A DNA stretch of 64,000 nt. Origin: JBBRMW01 sp965246845. GTDB taxonomy: Bacteria > Chloroflexota > Anaerolineae > Aggregatilineales > UBA2796. Under the pieces are notes generated by a model. That model was not told where the DNA came from and did no database searches. It was given only the letters and a program-made list of their open reading frames with translations. The position numbers were made by a program, and so were the translations under genes. The DNA is taken from the NCBI GenBank assembly GCA_965246845.1, contig CBDFFR010000001.1:121193-185192 (forward strand), read 5' to 3'. Each line of letters starts with the position of its first letter. The first letter of the stretch is position 1. Positions 1 to 10,600 of the stretch are shown here, in pieces.

Positions 1-11
1 CTCGCGACCGT

Positions 12-69
12 GTAGGGTCGGATTTATCCGACCCACCTTCCGTTTTCGGGCGGACCTGCGTGTCCGCCC
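12..69. repeat. REP-like palindrome pair (type 2 + type 1)
   Basis: Two short inverted repeats lie side by side downstream of the PHP gene. Type 2 at 12-34 has arms GGGTCGGAT/ATCCGACCC. Type 1 at 48-69 has arms GGGCGGAC/GTCCGCCC around a 6-base centre. Both belong to the interspersed family described under the findings. Confidence 0.75.
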
Positions 70-92
70 CTCTTATTTCAATATCAATAGTC

Positions 93-1172
93 TCAATATA
101 AATAGATCGGGTTCGACAAAACCCAGCAGCGTTCGATCCCGCGATAGTGCTTCCACGCCTCAACACGGTACACGCCTGTCGTCGTCGCGCGATGGATTAA
201 GCGATTCGATTGCGCTGCTTCCGCGACCACGCGCCCATCGCGGAACAGCCGCAGCCGTGTGCGTCCGGGAGCCTGCGCGATGAGCGTTTGACCGCTCCCA
301 AGTGATTCACGCGCACCCATCACGGTTTGGCCGTTCGCACCCTCGGCATGGAAACGGAAGCCGCGCGTCTGCCCCGGCACGTCGTAGCCGATGAACATGC
401 GCCCCTCGCGTACCGCCTCGTAAATCAGCGCCCGGTCGTGCGTCGGGTCGCCGCGCAGTGCTTCGGCTGTCAAAACATGCGTATTGACGCAGCGGAAGCA
501 GTGTTCATAAGGAAAAACCGTCTTACGCAGCAGTCCCGCCGTGAAAACCGTACCGTGTGCGTCGGAACTGCCAACCGCCGGGACGCGCCGCCCTTCCGCG
601 TGTGCGGCAACCAGCAGCCGATCCCACAGGTGCAGTGTATCCGCGCCCGGTCCGATCACCGCGCGTTTGGGTGAATACACATGCGTCAGCGCGGTCAGCG
701 GCGTTTGCAAATGATCCTTGAACATCGACATATAATTCCACAGTTCGATCCCGGTATAGGCGCGAACATCCCAATCGACCCAGGGGATCGCGGATTCATG
801 TACCCACGCGATGGCGTGATCGTTTGGATGCGCGAGGAAGGTCATTCCACCAGTCGCGTTCACCGCATCGATCAATGTTTGTGGATCGGCGGCGCACTGC
901 GCGACCTCGCGGCGTGCATCATAGACGAGACAGTGGTTGACCTGCGGCAGGCGTGCCTGATCATGCACCTCTTCACCCGTCAGGACGAGGACCGGGGCGT
1001 GATCGTTCGCATAATACCCTTCAACACCGCGCACGAGGACGTTGTGATCCGTGACGACGATAAAATCCAGCCCGGCACGCGCTGCCGCCGCCGCGATTTC
1101 GGCGTGGTACGCCTCGCCATCGGAATAGGGCGTGTGCATATGCAGATTGCCGACGACTTCAATCAGGTTCAA
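93..1172 (-). CDS. PHP-domain metallohydrolase (CehA/McbA-like)
   Basis: This 359-residue protein carries the hallmarks of a PHP metallo-hydrolase. They are HMHTPYSDG near residues 11-19 (first metal-binding His pair), VVTDHN near residue 39, and later a GSSDAH motif. The PHP fold uses a di- or trinuclear metal centre to hydrolyse phosphoesters; the substrate cannot be read from sequence. The start is TTG: GAGGA lies 8 bases upstream, and the nearby ATG is out of frame with an immediate stop. The C-terminal third looks beta-rich, as in CehA/McbA-type proteins. No signal peptide is seen. It is the last gene of a minus-strand group; the M20 peptidase gene lies just upstream. The family call is confident, the function is not. 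Confidence 0.85.
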   Translation of the reverse strand: MNLIEVVGNLHMHTPYSDGEAYHAEIAAAAARAGLDFIVVTDHNVLVRGVEGYYANDHAPVLVLTGEEVHDQARLPQVNHCLVYDARREVAQCAADPQTLIDAVNATGGMTFLAHPNDHAIAWVHESAIPWVDWDVRAYTGIELWNYMSMFKDHLQTPLTALTHVYSPKRAVIGPGADTLHLWDRLLVAAHAEGRRVPAVGSSDAHGTVFTAGLLRKTVFPYEHCFRCVNTHVLTAEALRGDPTHDRALIYEAVREGRMFIGYDVPGQTRGFRFHAEGANGQTVMGARESLGSGQTLIAQAPGRTRLRLFRDGRVVAEAAQSNRLIHRATTTGVYRVEAWKHYRGIERCWVLSNPIYLY

Positions 1173-1237
1173 TACATGGTCCTCAATGAAGATCGGTCAC
1201 AACCGGAAATTTTTACCCACTGCGCGCTACCGAATCG

Positions 1238-2608
1238 TCATTCTTCGTTCGCAAAGGTATCGATCAATGCGCCCATGAAGTGCATCGACGCGAAATAGTC
1301 CTTTTCGTAAATGTTCTCGTTGGGCGAATGTACGCGCGAATTGGGATGCCATGTCGCACCGCCGCAGATCGTCGGGATGCCGAGATGGGTTGAAAGTGCG
1401 TGCATCGGACCGCTACCCGGCGTGCGCGGCACGGCGATGGGGTCCACGCCGAAGGCCAGCGACCCGGCGCGCAATACTGCGCGTTCGATGCGCGAATTCA
1501 CGGGCGAATCGGCGGGGTCCTCGCCACCCAGCAGCCGGATTTCAATATCAGCGAAGCCCCGGCGGTCGAGGTGCTTGCGCAGCAAGTCCTGCACCAGTGG
1601 CGGCGTCAGGTTCGGGACGAGGCGGCAATCGACCTTCGCGAAGGCGTGCGCAGGCAGGACCGTCTTCGATCCCTTCAACGTGTAACCGGATTGAATGCCG
1701 CAAATCGTCACGGTCGGCTCCGTGATCAGGCGGCGATAGGCGGCTTTGTCATCCATGCCGTTGAGCCACCCGCTCAGGCCATATTGCTGCATATCAACGG
1801 GCAAATCGTCAATCGGCGCGGCGTCGATGCGCGCGAGCAATTCAGCGGAAGGCACGGCGAGGTGCTTTTCGTAATCATCAATCAGGATCGTGTCGTCGGG
1901 ACCCTTGAGCGTGGCGAGCGCCCAGACCAGCCGCCAGGCCGGGTTGGGGACTATCGGCGCGAGGGAAGAATGCAAATCCATCGCGGGACCGTGCGAGTGC
2001 AGTTCAAAGTAGGCAATACCCTTACAGCCTTCCGCGAAGATGTAGCGCCCTTTTGCGTCATAGCCGCCACCTTCCCACAACACGCCGTCTGCATCCAGCA
2101 AATCGCGGTGTTCATCGACCCAGCCCGGCAGGTGAACGCTGCTGATTTCTTCTTCGCCCTCGACGACCCATTTGAGCGTGACCGGGAGCGGTCCCTGCGT
2201 GGCGATCCATGCTTCGACGGCCTGAATCCGGGAGAGCAATTCGCCCTTGTCGTCAGAGACGCCGCGCCCGTAGAGCATTCCATCCTTGCGCGCGAGTTCA
2301 AATGGCGGCGTGTCCCACAGATCGACCGGGACTTCCGGCTGCACATCGTAATGGTTATAGATCATCAACGTCGGTTCGCTCGCGCCCTTTAATTCCGCAT
2401 AAACAACCGGGCTGCCGCCTTCTGCGAGAGGGAATTGCTGCGCCGTCGCGCCGATTTTGCGCAGTCGTTCGGTGAGCAGATCGGCCATCGGCTGGATGCC
2501 GCGCCCATCTGCGGCCACGCTCGGTATTGCGATGAATTCCGCGAATTCCTGCAGGAAGCGCTCGCGGTTGGCTTCTACATAGGCGTTGAATGCGTCCTGA
2601 TTGAACAT
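1238..2608 (-). CDS. M20 family metallopeptidase (dipeptidase)
   Basis: This is an M20/ArgE/carboxypeptidase G2-type zinc exopeptidase of 456 residues. Visible motifs are NHYDVQP (metal His and catalytic Asp), GRGVSDDKGE (bridging Asp), VEGEEEISS (catalytic Glu plus metal Glu), and a late SRVHSPNE with the last metal His. It should cleave di- or short peptides or N-acylated amino acids in the cytosol, as no signal peptide is present. The frame stays open upstream to 2701, but those 31 codons are translated from a GGGCGGAC palindrome. The ATG at 2608, with AGGAAA about 8 bases upstream, is the real start. The length matches the family. Confidence 0.9.
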   Translation of the reverse strand: MFNQDAFNAYVEANRERFLQEFAEFIAIPSVAADGRGIQPMADLLTERLRKIGATAQQFPLAEGGSPVVYAELKGASEPTLMIYNHYDVQPEVPVDLWDTPPFELARKDGMLYGRGVSDDKGELLSRIQAVEAWIATQGPLPVTLKWVVEGEEEISSVHLPGWVDEHRDLLDADGVLWEGGGYDAKGRYIFAEGCKGIAYFELHSHGPAMDLHSSLAPIVPNPAWRLVWALATLKGPDDTILIDDYEKHLAVPSAELLARIDAAPIDDLPVDMQQYGLSGWLNGMDDKAAYRRLITEPTVTICGIQSGYTLKGSKTVLPAHAFAKVDCRLVPNLTPPLVQDLLRKHLDRRGFADIEIRLLGGEDPADSPVNSRIERAVLRAGSLAFGVDPIAVPRTPGSGPMHALSTHLGIPTICGGATWHPNSRVHSPNENIYEKDYFASMHFMGALIDTFANEE

Positions 2609-2670
2609 ACTGTGATTTCCTATCGATATAGACAAATGGGTCCGGCGGGTTAGCGGATCGCATGGTATTT

Positions 2671-2740
2671 GTAGGGGCGGACCCATGTGTCCGCCCGGCA
2701 TTATTGTGAAAACGGGTCGGGCAAGCCGCGACCCTCTACA
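2671..2740. repeat. REP-like palindrome pair (type 1 + reversed type 2)
   Basis: 2671-2696 is a full type 1 unit beginning GTAGGGGCGG. 2714-2740 is a type 2 variant ending CTACA and followed by CCGGA. They face each other between the M20 and hydrolase genes. Confidence 0.75.
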
Positions 2741-2751
2741 CCGGAGGGATA

Positions 2752-3621
2752 TTATGACGCGGCGCTGACCCGCCGCAAGAATCCGCGCACCGCCGCAAGG
2801 TACGTTTCCGGCTCTTCCGCGAACGTCATGTGTCCGCTCTTCTCCAGCACAGCCAGTTCCGCGCCGGGGATGCCGTGCGCCATCGCTTCCGCACCCGCAA
2901 TTACGCAGGTACGGTCCAGCCGCCCGCCAATCACGAGGACAGGCTGCGCAATTCTACCCAGTGCGGTTTCGGCTTCAATCCCGCCATATTCGGCCTGCGC
3001 GAAGTGACGTAACACATCCGGTGACGGGATGCCGCCCGCCGTGCGCTGCTCGTATTCCGCAATGCGCGGATCGAGCGGGTCCCCAAACTGGAACGGCAGT
3101 TGATCATGCAGCAGCGCGTTCACCTGCTCAATTGTAGTCGCGCCCGACTCGCGCTCCCAACTGCTCCTGACCTGCTCGCGCAGCGCCAGCGGCTCGAATT
3201 TATCCAGATTGGTCCAGACTTCGGCCAGATAACGCGCCGAAGGTAGCCCGTTGCTGATGATCGTCCCCGCCGCTGCGCCGGGGTCGTCAATCGCGTTTTG
3301 CAGCACGACGAACGCGCCGTAGGAATGCCCCAGCACCGCGAAACGGGGCAGTTCGAGCGCCGCCGCGAGCAACGTGACATCGTACGCCATCTGCTGCAGC
3401 GACCATGTATCTTCGGGCGCGCGGTCGGATAAGCCCTGCGCGCGTTGATCGACCAAAATCAGCCGAAATTCATCCGTGAGCGGGTCCAGATAGTCCCCAA
3501 AGACGTGATGATCCATGCCCGGACCGCCATGCAGCACGAGCAGCGGGAACGCGCCCGCCGCGCCGCGCTCGACGATATAGAGCCGGGTATCTCCAATAGA
3601 AACGTGCCGTCCGTCGCTCAT
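2752..3621 (-). CDS. alpha/beta hydrolase, proline iminopeptidase-like
   Basis: This 289-residue alpha/beta-hydrolase has the oxyanion-hole motif LHGGPGMD near residue 30, the strand LILVDQRAQG, the nucleophile elbow GHSYGA with Ser near residue 98, and a late GHM supplying the catalytic His. HGGPG and DQR point to the proline iminopeptidase/tricorn-factor branch, but the specificity is not certain. The ATG at 3621 overlaps the TGA of the upstream methyltransferase gene by 4 bases, so translation of the two is probably coupled. There is no signal peptide. It closes a two-gene unit. Confidence 0.85.
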   Translation of the reverse strand: MSDGRHVSIGDTRLYIVERGAAGAFPLLVLHGGPGMDHHVFGDYLDPLTDEFRLILVDQRAQGLSDRAPEDTWSLQQMAYDVTLLAAALELPRFAVLGHSYGAFVVLQNAIDDPGAAAGTIISNGLPSARYLAEVWTNLDKFEPLALREQVRSSWERESGATTIEQVNALLHDQLPFQFGDPLDPRIAEYEQRTAGGIPSPDVLRHFAQAEYGGIEAETALGRIAQPVLVIGGRLDRTCVIAGAEAMAHGIPGAELAVLEKSGHMTFAEEPETYLAAVRGFLRRVSAAS

Positions 3622-4442
3622 GGATCATTCTCCTCTTGTATTTGCGTTTCGCTGGAATCATCAATAGTTAGCGGGCGGTGGACCGCGCGCGCAAAGGCCA
3701 GATACCCGGTATGCCCGATCATGCGGTCTTCGGGGCGCAGTCGTGCCGGGACCACTTTATACGAGCGCTGCCAGATTTCCTCGACCTCGACGCGGAACCA
3801 GGGACCGCGATAGAGCGCCGTCGTCAGATCGATTACCTGATTCATCGTCGGGACAATCGCGCCGAACCAGCCACCGCCGCGCAGCGCCGCCCGCGCCTGT
3901 GCAAGATAATCCTGCGGGTTCGGCACATCCAGAAAGAGCGCGTCCGCGTCGGTCTCATCGAAGCCTTCCGCGATGTCGCGCGTCTTGAAAGTCACGCGGT
4001 CGGGCAGCTCCGCGCGGGCGAGCAGCTTGCGCGCGGACTCTGCCGGGCGACGGTCGTAGCTGATTACGCGCCCGCTCGCGCCCGTGATCAGCGCCAGCCA
4101 GGTCGTGAGCGCGCCGCTGCCCGTCCCGGCTTCGATCACGGTTGCGCCCTCGTGCAGCGACATCCGCACCGCGATATAGCCCAAATCCTTCGGCTGGATG
4201 AAAGTCGTCTCGTGGCGGGCGTGCGCAAGCAAATCCTCGAATCCGGGTTGCAGCAAATAGAACAAGCTGCCCGAATGCGTGCTGATTTGCGCGCCCCAGC
4301 GCTGCCCGATAGCGTCATCGTGACGCAGCGCGCCGAGGTGCGTATGCAGCGAGTCGCCCGGTGTCAGTACGCGGATATAGCTGCGGCGGTCCTTCGCGGC
4401 GAAGAGCGCGGCATCTCCCGGCGCGGCGGTGTCATTCATCAT
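3618..4442 (-). CDS. tRNA (adenine-N1)-methyltransferase, TrmI-like
   Basis: This is a class I SAM-dependent methyltransferase resembling TrmI, which methylates A58 in the T-loop of tRNA. An N-terminal beta domain is followed by IQPKDLGYIAVRM, the SAM loop EAGTGSGALT, ISYDRRPE-type strand 2, and the motif IV segment LFLDVPNPQDY. This order is typical of bacterial and archaeal TrmI. There are two adjacent ATG codons (4442, 4439) and an in-frame TTG at 4469, and none has an ideal ribosome-binding site. 4442 was chosen, giving 274 residues, the usual length. The gene overlaps the downstream hydrolase. Confidence 0.8.
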   Translation of the reverse strand: MMNDTAAPGDAALFAAKDRRSYIRVLTPGDSLHTHLGALRHDDAIGQRWGAQISTHSGSLFYLLQPGFEDLLAHARHETTFIQPKDLGYIAVRMSLHEGATVIEAGTGSGALTTWLALITGASGRVISYDRRPAESARKLLARAELPDRVTFKTRDIAEGFDETDADALFLDVPNPQDYLAQARAALRGGGWFGAIVPTMNQVIDLTTALYRGPWFRVEVEEIWQRSYKVVPARLRPEDRMIGHTGYLAFARAVHRPLTIDDSSETQIQEENDP

Positions 4443-4574
4443 ACGCTCAACTGTACCCGGCTCCTGCAAACCTGCAAAATCGTTTGTCTTTTCAAAAATT
4501 CACAAAACCTTCACACAAGGCCAAAATACACGAATTCGCTGCTTATCTGCGTAGCACTGTTACAAAATTGTATC

Positions 4575-4603
4575 TTGCGCCAAGTTTGGGGACACGACAT
4601 AAT
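4575..4603 (+). promoter_or_regulatory. candidate sigma70-type promoter of the giant surface protein
   Basis: TTGCGC (4575-4580) and CATAAT (4598-4603) are separated by 17 bases and lie 40 bases ahead of the start codon. The match is reasonable but not strong. Confidence 0.4.
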
Positions 4604-4642
4604 CCGCGTTAGGCATTCCTTAGCAACTCATAAGAGATCATT

Positions 4643-7600
4643 ATGCGCAAACGCATTTCGCTATCACGTCATCAATCGCCACAATTTTCAGGAGGGCGCA
4701 TCCGGCTTGCGCTGCTACTCCTGCTTGCGCTCATCCTTGTCATCGGGCAGGGGCTGGCGGCGCAAGGCGCGCTCGCGCAGGGTGCTACACAGCCATTCAA
4801 ACCAACAATCGATAAATATTTCGATGGACATACGGGCGTTAGCGGCGATGACGACTATATTCATGTTGGTCAGGTTGCCGAACTTAAGTTCATCCTCAGA
4901 AATCCGGCTGGAAACAATGCCGATTTAACGCGCGCGAACTTCGATGATTTATTGCCGACAGGCGTATACTTCCTGCCTGTGGGTGCGCCCGTCGCGACTT
5001 CAAATACGTGCGGTGGAACAATCTCCATCACAAATGGAACCCTCCTTGGGTTTGATTTTGGCACAATTCCGCTGACGCCGGGCTTTTGCACGATCACCTT
5101 CAATGTGACGGCAAATAGCCCAAGCACGTTCACCAATACGACGGGACCGATAAACGCAGAAAATGCGTTTCCTACCGATAATAAGGGTTCGGCGGTACTA
5201 ACCGTCCTGAGTGCGCTGGTCGGTCCGCAGATCAATAAGTCGTTCGCACCCCAGGCAACTGCGCCCGGCGGTCCATCCACGATCACGATTGACGTGGTGA
5301 ACCCGAACCCGGTTCCACCCTTTCCGCAGCCTTCCACTGTCAACGACCTGATCAACGTCAACTTCACGGATAACCTGCCCGTAGGGATGACGATCCGCAC
5401 GGTGGGGACGACCAACGCCAACTGCCTCGGCGGGACCGGAACGTTGACCGCACCCGTCAATGGCACAGCAATCACGCTCACCAACGGGCGCATCCCCGCT
5501 GCCGCGACCTGCCGTATCACGGTTGGGATCAATGCACCGACGACGCTCAAAAAGCACACGAATACGATCCCCGCAAACAGCGTCACCTTCAATGGTGGGA
5601 CCAACCCGAACAAAGGTGAAGCCGATCTCTTCGTCGCGAACCCGCCGACCGTCTCCAAAGCATTCGGCGGCAGTTCTTTCATCGCCGGACAGTCGACGAC
5701 CCTCACGCTGACCATCACCAACCCCTCGACCAACCCCGGCAACCTGACCAATATCACGCTCAACGACAACCTACCGGGCAGTCTGGTCATCGACAACCCG
5801 AATGGTCTGTCGTTCTCCCCGACACCCAACTGTTTGAACGTCTCTGCTGTGCCGGGTGGTGGTTCAATCGCGGTCACGGGCGGCACGCTCACTCCGGGCG
5901 AGTCATGCGCCATCACGGTCAATGTGACTGATCCGATAGCCGAAACCCTGACGAACACGACCGGTCCGGTCAGTGGCCTCAGCAGCGGCGTCACGCTCAC
6001 GGGCGGGACGGCGAGCGATGACATCACTGTATCAGGTAGCGTCCTGCCGCCCGCCCTGACCAAGACCTTCGGCACGCCATCGATCAAGCGCGGTGACAAG
6101 TCGCTGGTGACAATCACCATCACGAACAACAATCCCAGTACATCGTTTCGCGGTCTGAGGTTCACCGATACGCTGGCAACGGCTGGCAACGGCGATCTGA
6201 TCGTGACCAATCCATCGGGCGCGACCAACACCTGCGGCGGCACACTGAACGCCGCTGCCTACAGCAAAGTCATTATCCTGTCGGGGGTCACGCTTGCCGC
6301 CAATTCGAGCTGCCAGATACAGTTCAGCGTCACGGGCGTTGTTGCCGGGGCGTACCAGAACTCGGTGACGGCGACGACGAGCAACACCGGAAACAGCAAC
6401 ACGCCCATAGCGAACCTGACGGTCCAAAACACCGGCCCAGGGACCGGGACCGACCTGCTTACGATGAACAAGGCGTTCGCGCCAGCCACCCTGAGCGGAC
6501 CCGGCACGAGCGTGATTACGTTCACGCTCGGCAACATAAACACCTTTGCGCAGTTCGGCGTCAGTTTCAGCGATACGCTCCCGGCGGGCGTAACCGTCAC
6601 CAACAATACGACGTATCCGACCGCGCCCGCGCCGCAGGTGACCAGTACCTGCGGCGGCACGCTGACCGCGGTTCCCTATAGCAACGCGATTTCGCTTTCC
6701 AACGGAACCGTGCCAGCGAACGGAACCTGCGTTATCACCGTCCGCGTGACGGCGAATAGTTCCGGCACATTCGACAATCAGGTCACGAACCTCAAATCGA
6801 CCAACGTGACCGGGCCGGACATATCGAGCAACCTGGCAACGCTGACCGTCGATCCATCAACAACGTTCAACCCGCCCACCGTCAGCAAGGCATTCGACCC
6901 TGCCAAACCGCTGATCGCTATCGGTCAGACGACGACGTTGACCTTCACCTTCATCAACCCGAACGCGGCAACCGCGCTGACCAACGCCAACTTCACCGAC
7001 AACTTTCCACCAGAAATTGAAGGTGTGATCGGAAGCGGTGGCGGTACGTGTGTCACCGGGCAGGGCGGGACGCTCACAGTCGCGGGCGACAAAAGATCGC
7101 TCATCGCGTCTATACCGTCTTTCGCGGCAAATACGACCTGTACCTTCACCGTGACCGTCACGGGGCGGCAGCAAGGCACGGCCAGCAACATCACCGGAAA
7201 TGCGAACGCGAACAACGCGGGTCCCGGTACGAAATCGAATACCGCGACGGTGCAGGTCGAGGCTCCGCCGACCATCTCCAAGCAGTTCGGTTCCGGGTCG
7301 ATCACGGCGGGCGGGACCACCAGCCTGACGCTCCGCATCGGCAACCCAAGCGGCAACCCGCAACCACTAACCGGGGTTAGCCTCATCGACGATCTGCCGA
7401 TTTCCAATGCTTCCGATCCGCTTACCCAGATGATCGCGGTCTCCGTCGATCCAGTGGATACGGCCACCTGCGGCGTGGGCGCGACCTTCACCATCACCAA
7501 CGGCGGCGCGCAGCTTACCTTCACGGGTGGAACGATCCCGCTCAACACGACCTGCGTGTTGACGGCCACTGTGAAAGCGCCCGCGATTGGTTCATACGCC

Positions 7601-10600
7601 AACACCACGCAGCCGCCTACCTCCTCGAACGGCGGCACGGCGGCGGGTGGCGGGTCGGCCACACTGACGACGACCAGCATCACGCAGAACCTGCGCGTGA
7701 ACAAACAGTTTAACCCGATCACGCAGCCAGTTGACACCAACTCGCGTATGACGATCACGATCACCAACCCTGTGAACCAACAGCAGACTGGCGTACAGTT
7801 TACCGATACCTTCCCGACAGGGCTGGATTTCGCCGTCCTGAGCGGAACCGAACCGAACCTGACGAGCGACTGCGGCGCACTTCCTACATATCAGTATGCG
7901 AATGGCGGGACCCCGGCATCGATAACACTTGCAGGCGGCGTCCTCGCACCGAATGGAAGCTGCACCATTGCAATCGACGTGACGTCCAGCCTGCCGAATG
8001 AGAACTATACCAACGTCGTCTCCGTGATCTCGCTGCAAGTGAGTACGCCGACAACGGCCAGCGCCGGGTTGACGTTTATCGGACCGCCAGACCCATTGAA
8101 GACCATCACCCCGGCGCTCATCAACGCAGGCGACACGGCGGCGCTGCGTATCACGCTCGATAACCCGAACGTGCGGACCGCCATCAACAACGTGAAGGTC
8201 ATCGATACGTTCCCGCTGGGGCTGACGGTCAATACACCGCTGCCCGCGCTCCCGGCTACCTGCGGCAACGGCGCGACGCTCACCAAAACGATCAATGGCA
8301 GCGGGCAGACCGTCCTCACGCTCAACAATGGCACGATCAACGCCGGGAGTGGTACGACCTGTGTGATCACCGCGACCATCACGGGCAATCCGGGGATTTA
8401 CACCAACACGATCAACGCAGGTGACATCACCACCAGCAACGGCGGTCCGAACCGCACGCCGACTTCTGCGGACCTTGAAATTCGCGGGTTCAGCGTCGGT
8501 AACCGCCTCTGGTTTGATACCAACAACAACGGTTTGCTCGATACTGCCGAGATTCCTGCCGCGAATTTCCCGCCAGTGTCCGTATCGATCTTTGCTTCTG
8601 ATACGAACGGCAATCCAATAGGGGCGGCACACGCGACGGTCAACACCGACACGAATGGCTACTACCGTTTCGACGGCGTGCCGAATGGAACCTATGTCAT
8701 CTCAGTGGATAAATCGAACTGGACAGGAGCGGGCAAGCTGGTCGGCTATGCGAGTAGCACGGGCAACCTCACGCAGACCGCAACCGCGCCGGACAGCAAC
8801 GACAACGGCAAGGACCCGGCGACCTATACAACTGCGGGCGTCCTCAGTTCGCCGTTCACCCTGGCAGTCGGGAGCGTCCCGACGGGCGAAGATCAGACCG
8901 CGCCCGCTGTCGGCAGCCGTGCAAGCTACGATAACAACGGCGCGTCAATCGACCCCGGCGATGCGTTCAACAACCTGACGCTCGATTTCGGCTTCTATCG
9001 CCTGACGGTCGGAGATACGGTCTGGAACGACAACGGCGGCGGGACCCCGACCAACTTCGATAACGGCAAGCTGGACGCGGGCGAGGTGGGTATCCCCGGC
9101 GTGACGCTACAGCTCCTCAAGGGCGGTACGTTCGTCGCGCAGACCACGACCGACAGCAGCGGCAAGTATCTGTTCAATCAACAGACGACTGCCGCAGGCG
9201 TCGGCACGGGCGAGCCGCTCCTGCCGGGGAGCGATTACACCATCGTCATCCCCAGTTCGCAAACCTCGCTCAACAACCTGATCAGCAGCACGGACATCAC
9301 GACCAGCCCGAACCCGACCAACACCGGGAACGGCGTCAACAGCGACGACAACGGCCTGGGAGCCGCAGGCGCGAATATCACGAGCGTGACCAGCAGCGCC
9401 TTCACGCTGAACGTAACCACCGCAACCAACACAGCGGGCGCGGCGGCGAATAACCTCACCGCGACGACGGACAATCCGACGCTCGACTTCGGCTTCCACG
9501 TCGGGTTCAGCGTGGGCAACCGCCTCTGGTACGACAATAACAATAACGGCAAGCTGGACGCAGGCGAAAATGGTATCGGCGGCGTCTCCGTGACGATCTT
9601 CCCGGCAGACCCCACGACAGGCTTGCCCAACGGTCCGGCGGGCGCGACCGTGACCACAGATGCGAGCGGATACTATCGCTTCGATGGTATCCCGCTTGGA
9701 ACCTACGTCGTGCGCGTCAACAACACGAACTGGACCGGAGCCAATCCGCTGGTCGGCTACGCGAGCAGCACCAGCTACATCACGCAGAACGGAGCCAGCA
9801 CCCCGGATAGCTTCGACAACGGCGTGGACCCGGCGAGTTACGTGACATCAGGCGTGACCAGCACAAAGTTCACGGTCGGCTTGACGACCTTGCCGCTGGG
9901 CGAAGACGCGACCAACCCAACAGGCAGCAGCCACGCAGGTTATGGAACCAGCGGCGCGACCGACGACGCAGGCGATGCGTTCAACAACCTGACTGTCGAT
10001 TTCGGGTTCTACCGTCTCTCGGTCGGTGATACCGTCTGGAACGACACCGGAGCCGGAGCTGCCTTCAACAACGGCAGGATCGACGCGGGCGAACCGGGTA
10101 TCCCCGGCGTGACGGTCCAACTCTTCAAGGGTGGCGTCCTCGTCGCGCAGACCACGACGAACGGCACGGGCAACTATCTGTTCAACCAGCAGACGACCGC
10201 CGCAGGCGTCCCGACGGGTGAACCGCTCCTGCCGGGGACCGATTACAGCATCACCATCCCGAAGGGGCAGGTCGCGCTCAACAACTTCCTGAGCAGCACC
10301 GACCTGAGCAGCACCACCAACCCGACCGTGACGGGCAACGGCGTCAATAGCGACGACAACGGCACGGGGACCTCCAGCGCGAACACGACGGATACAATCA
10401 CCAACACGTTCTCACTGAACGTCGCCGGGACGCTCAACACGGCGGGCGGCGTGCTGCTCACCAACGCGCGGACCGATAACCCGACGCTCGATTTTGGCTT
10501 CCACCTGACGCAGGCCGGGACCTATAGCATCGGCAACCGCGTCTTCTTCGACAACGGCAACGGTGGCGGCAACCAGAACAACGGCAAGCAGGAAGTAAAC

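Noticed and set aside
4870..6243. Long open frames antisense to the giant surface protein gene
   Set aside because: They follow the third-position composition of the repeat gene, have no ribosome-binding sites or recognisable domains, and occur over all modules.
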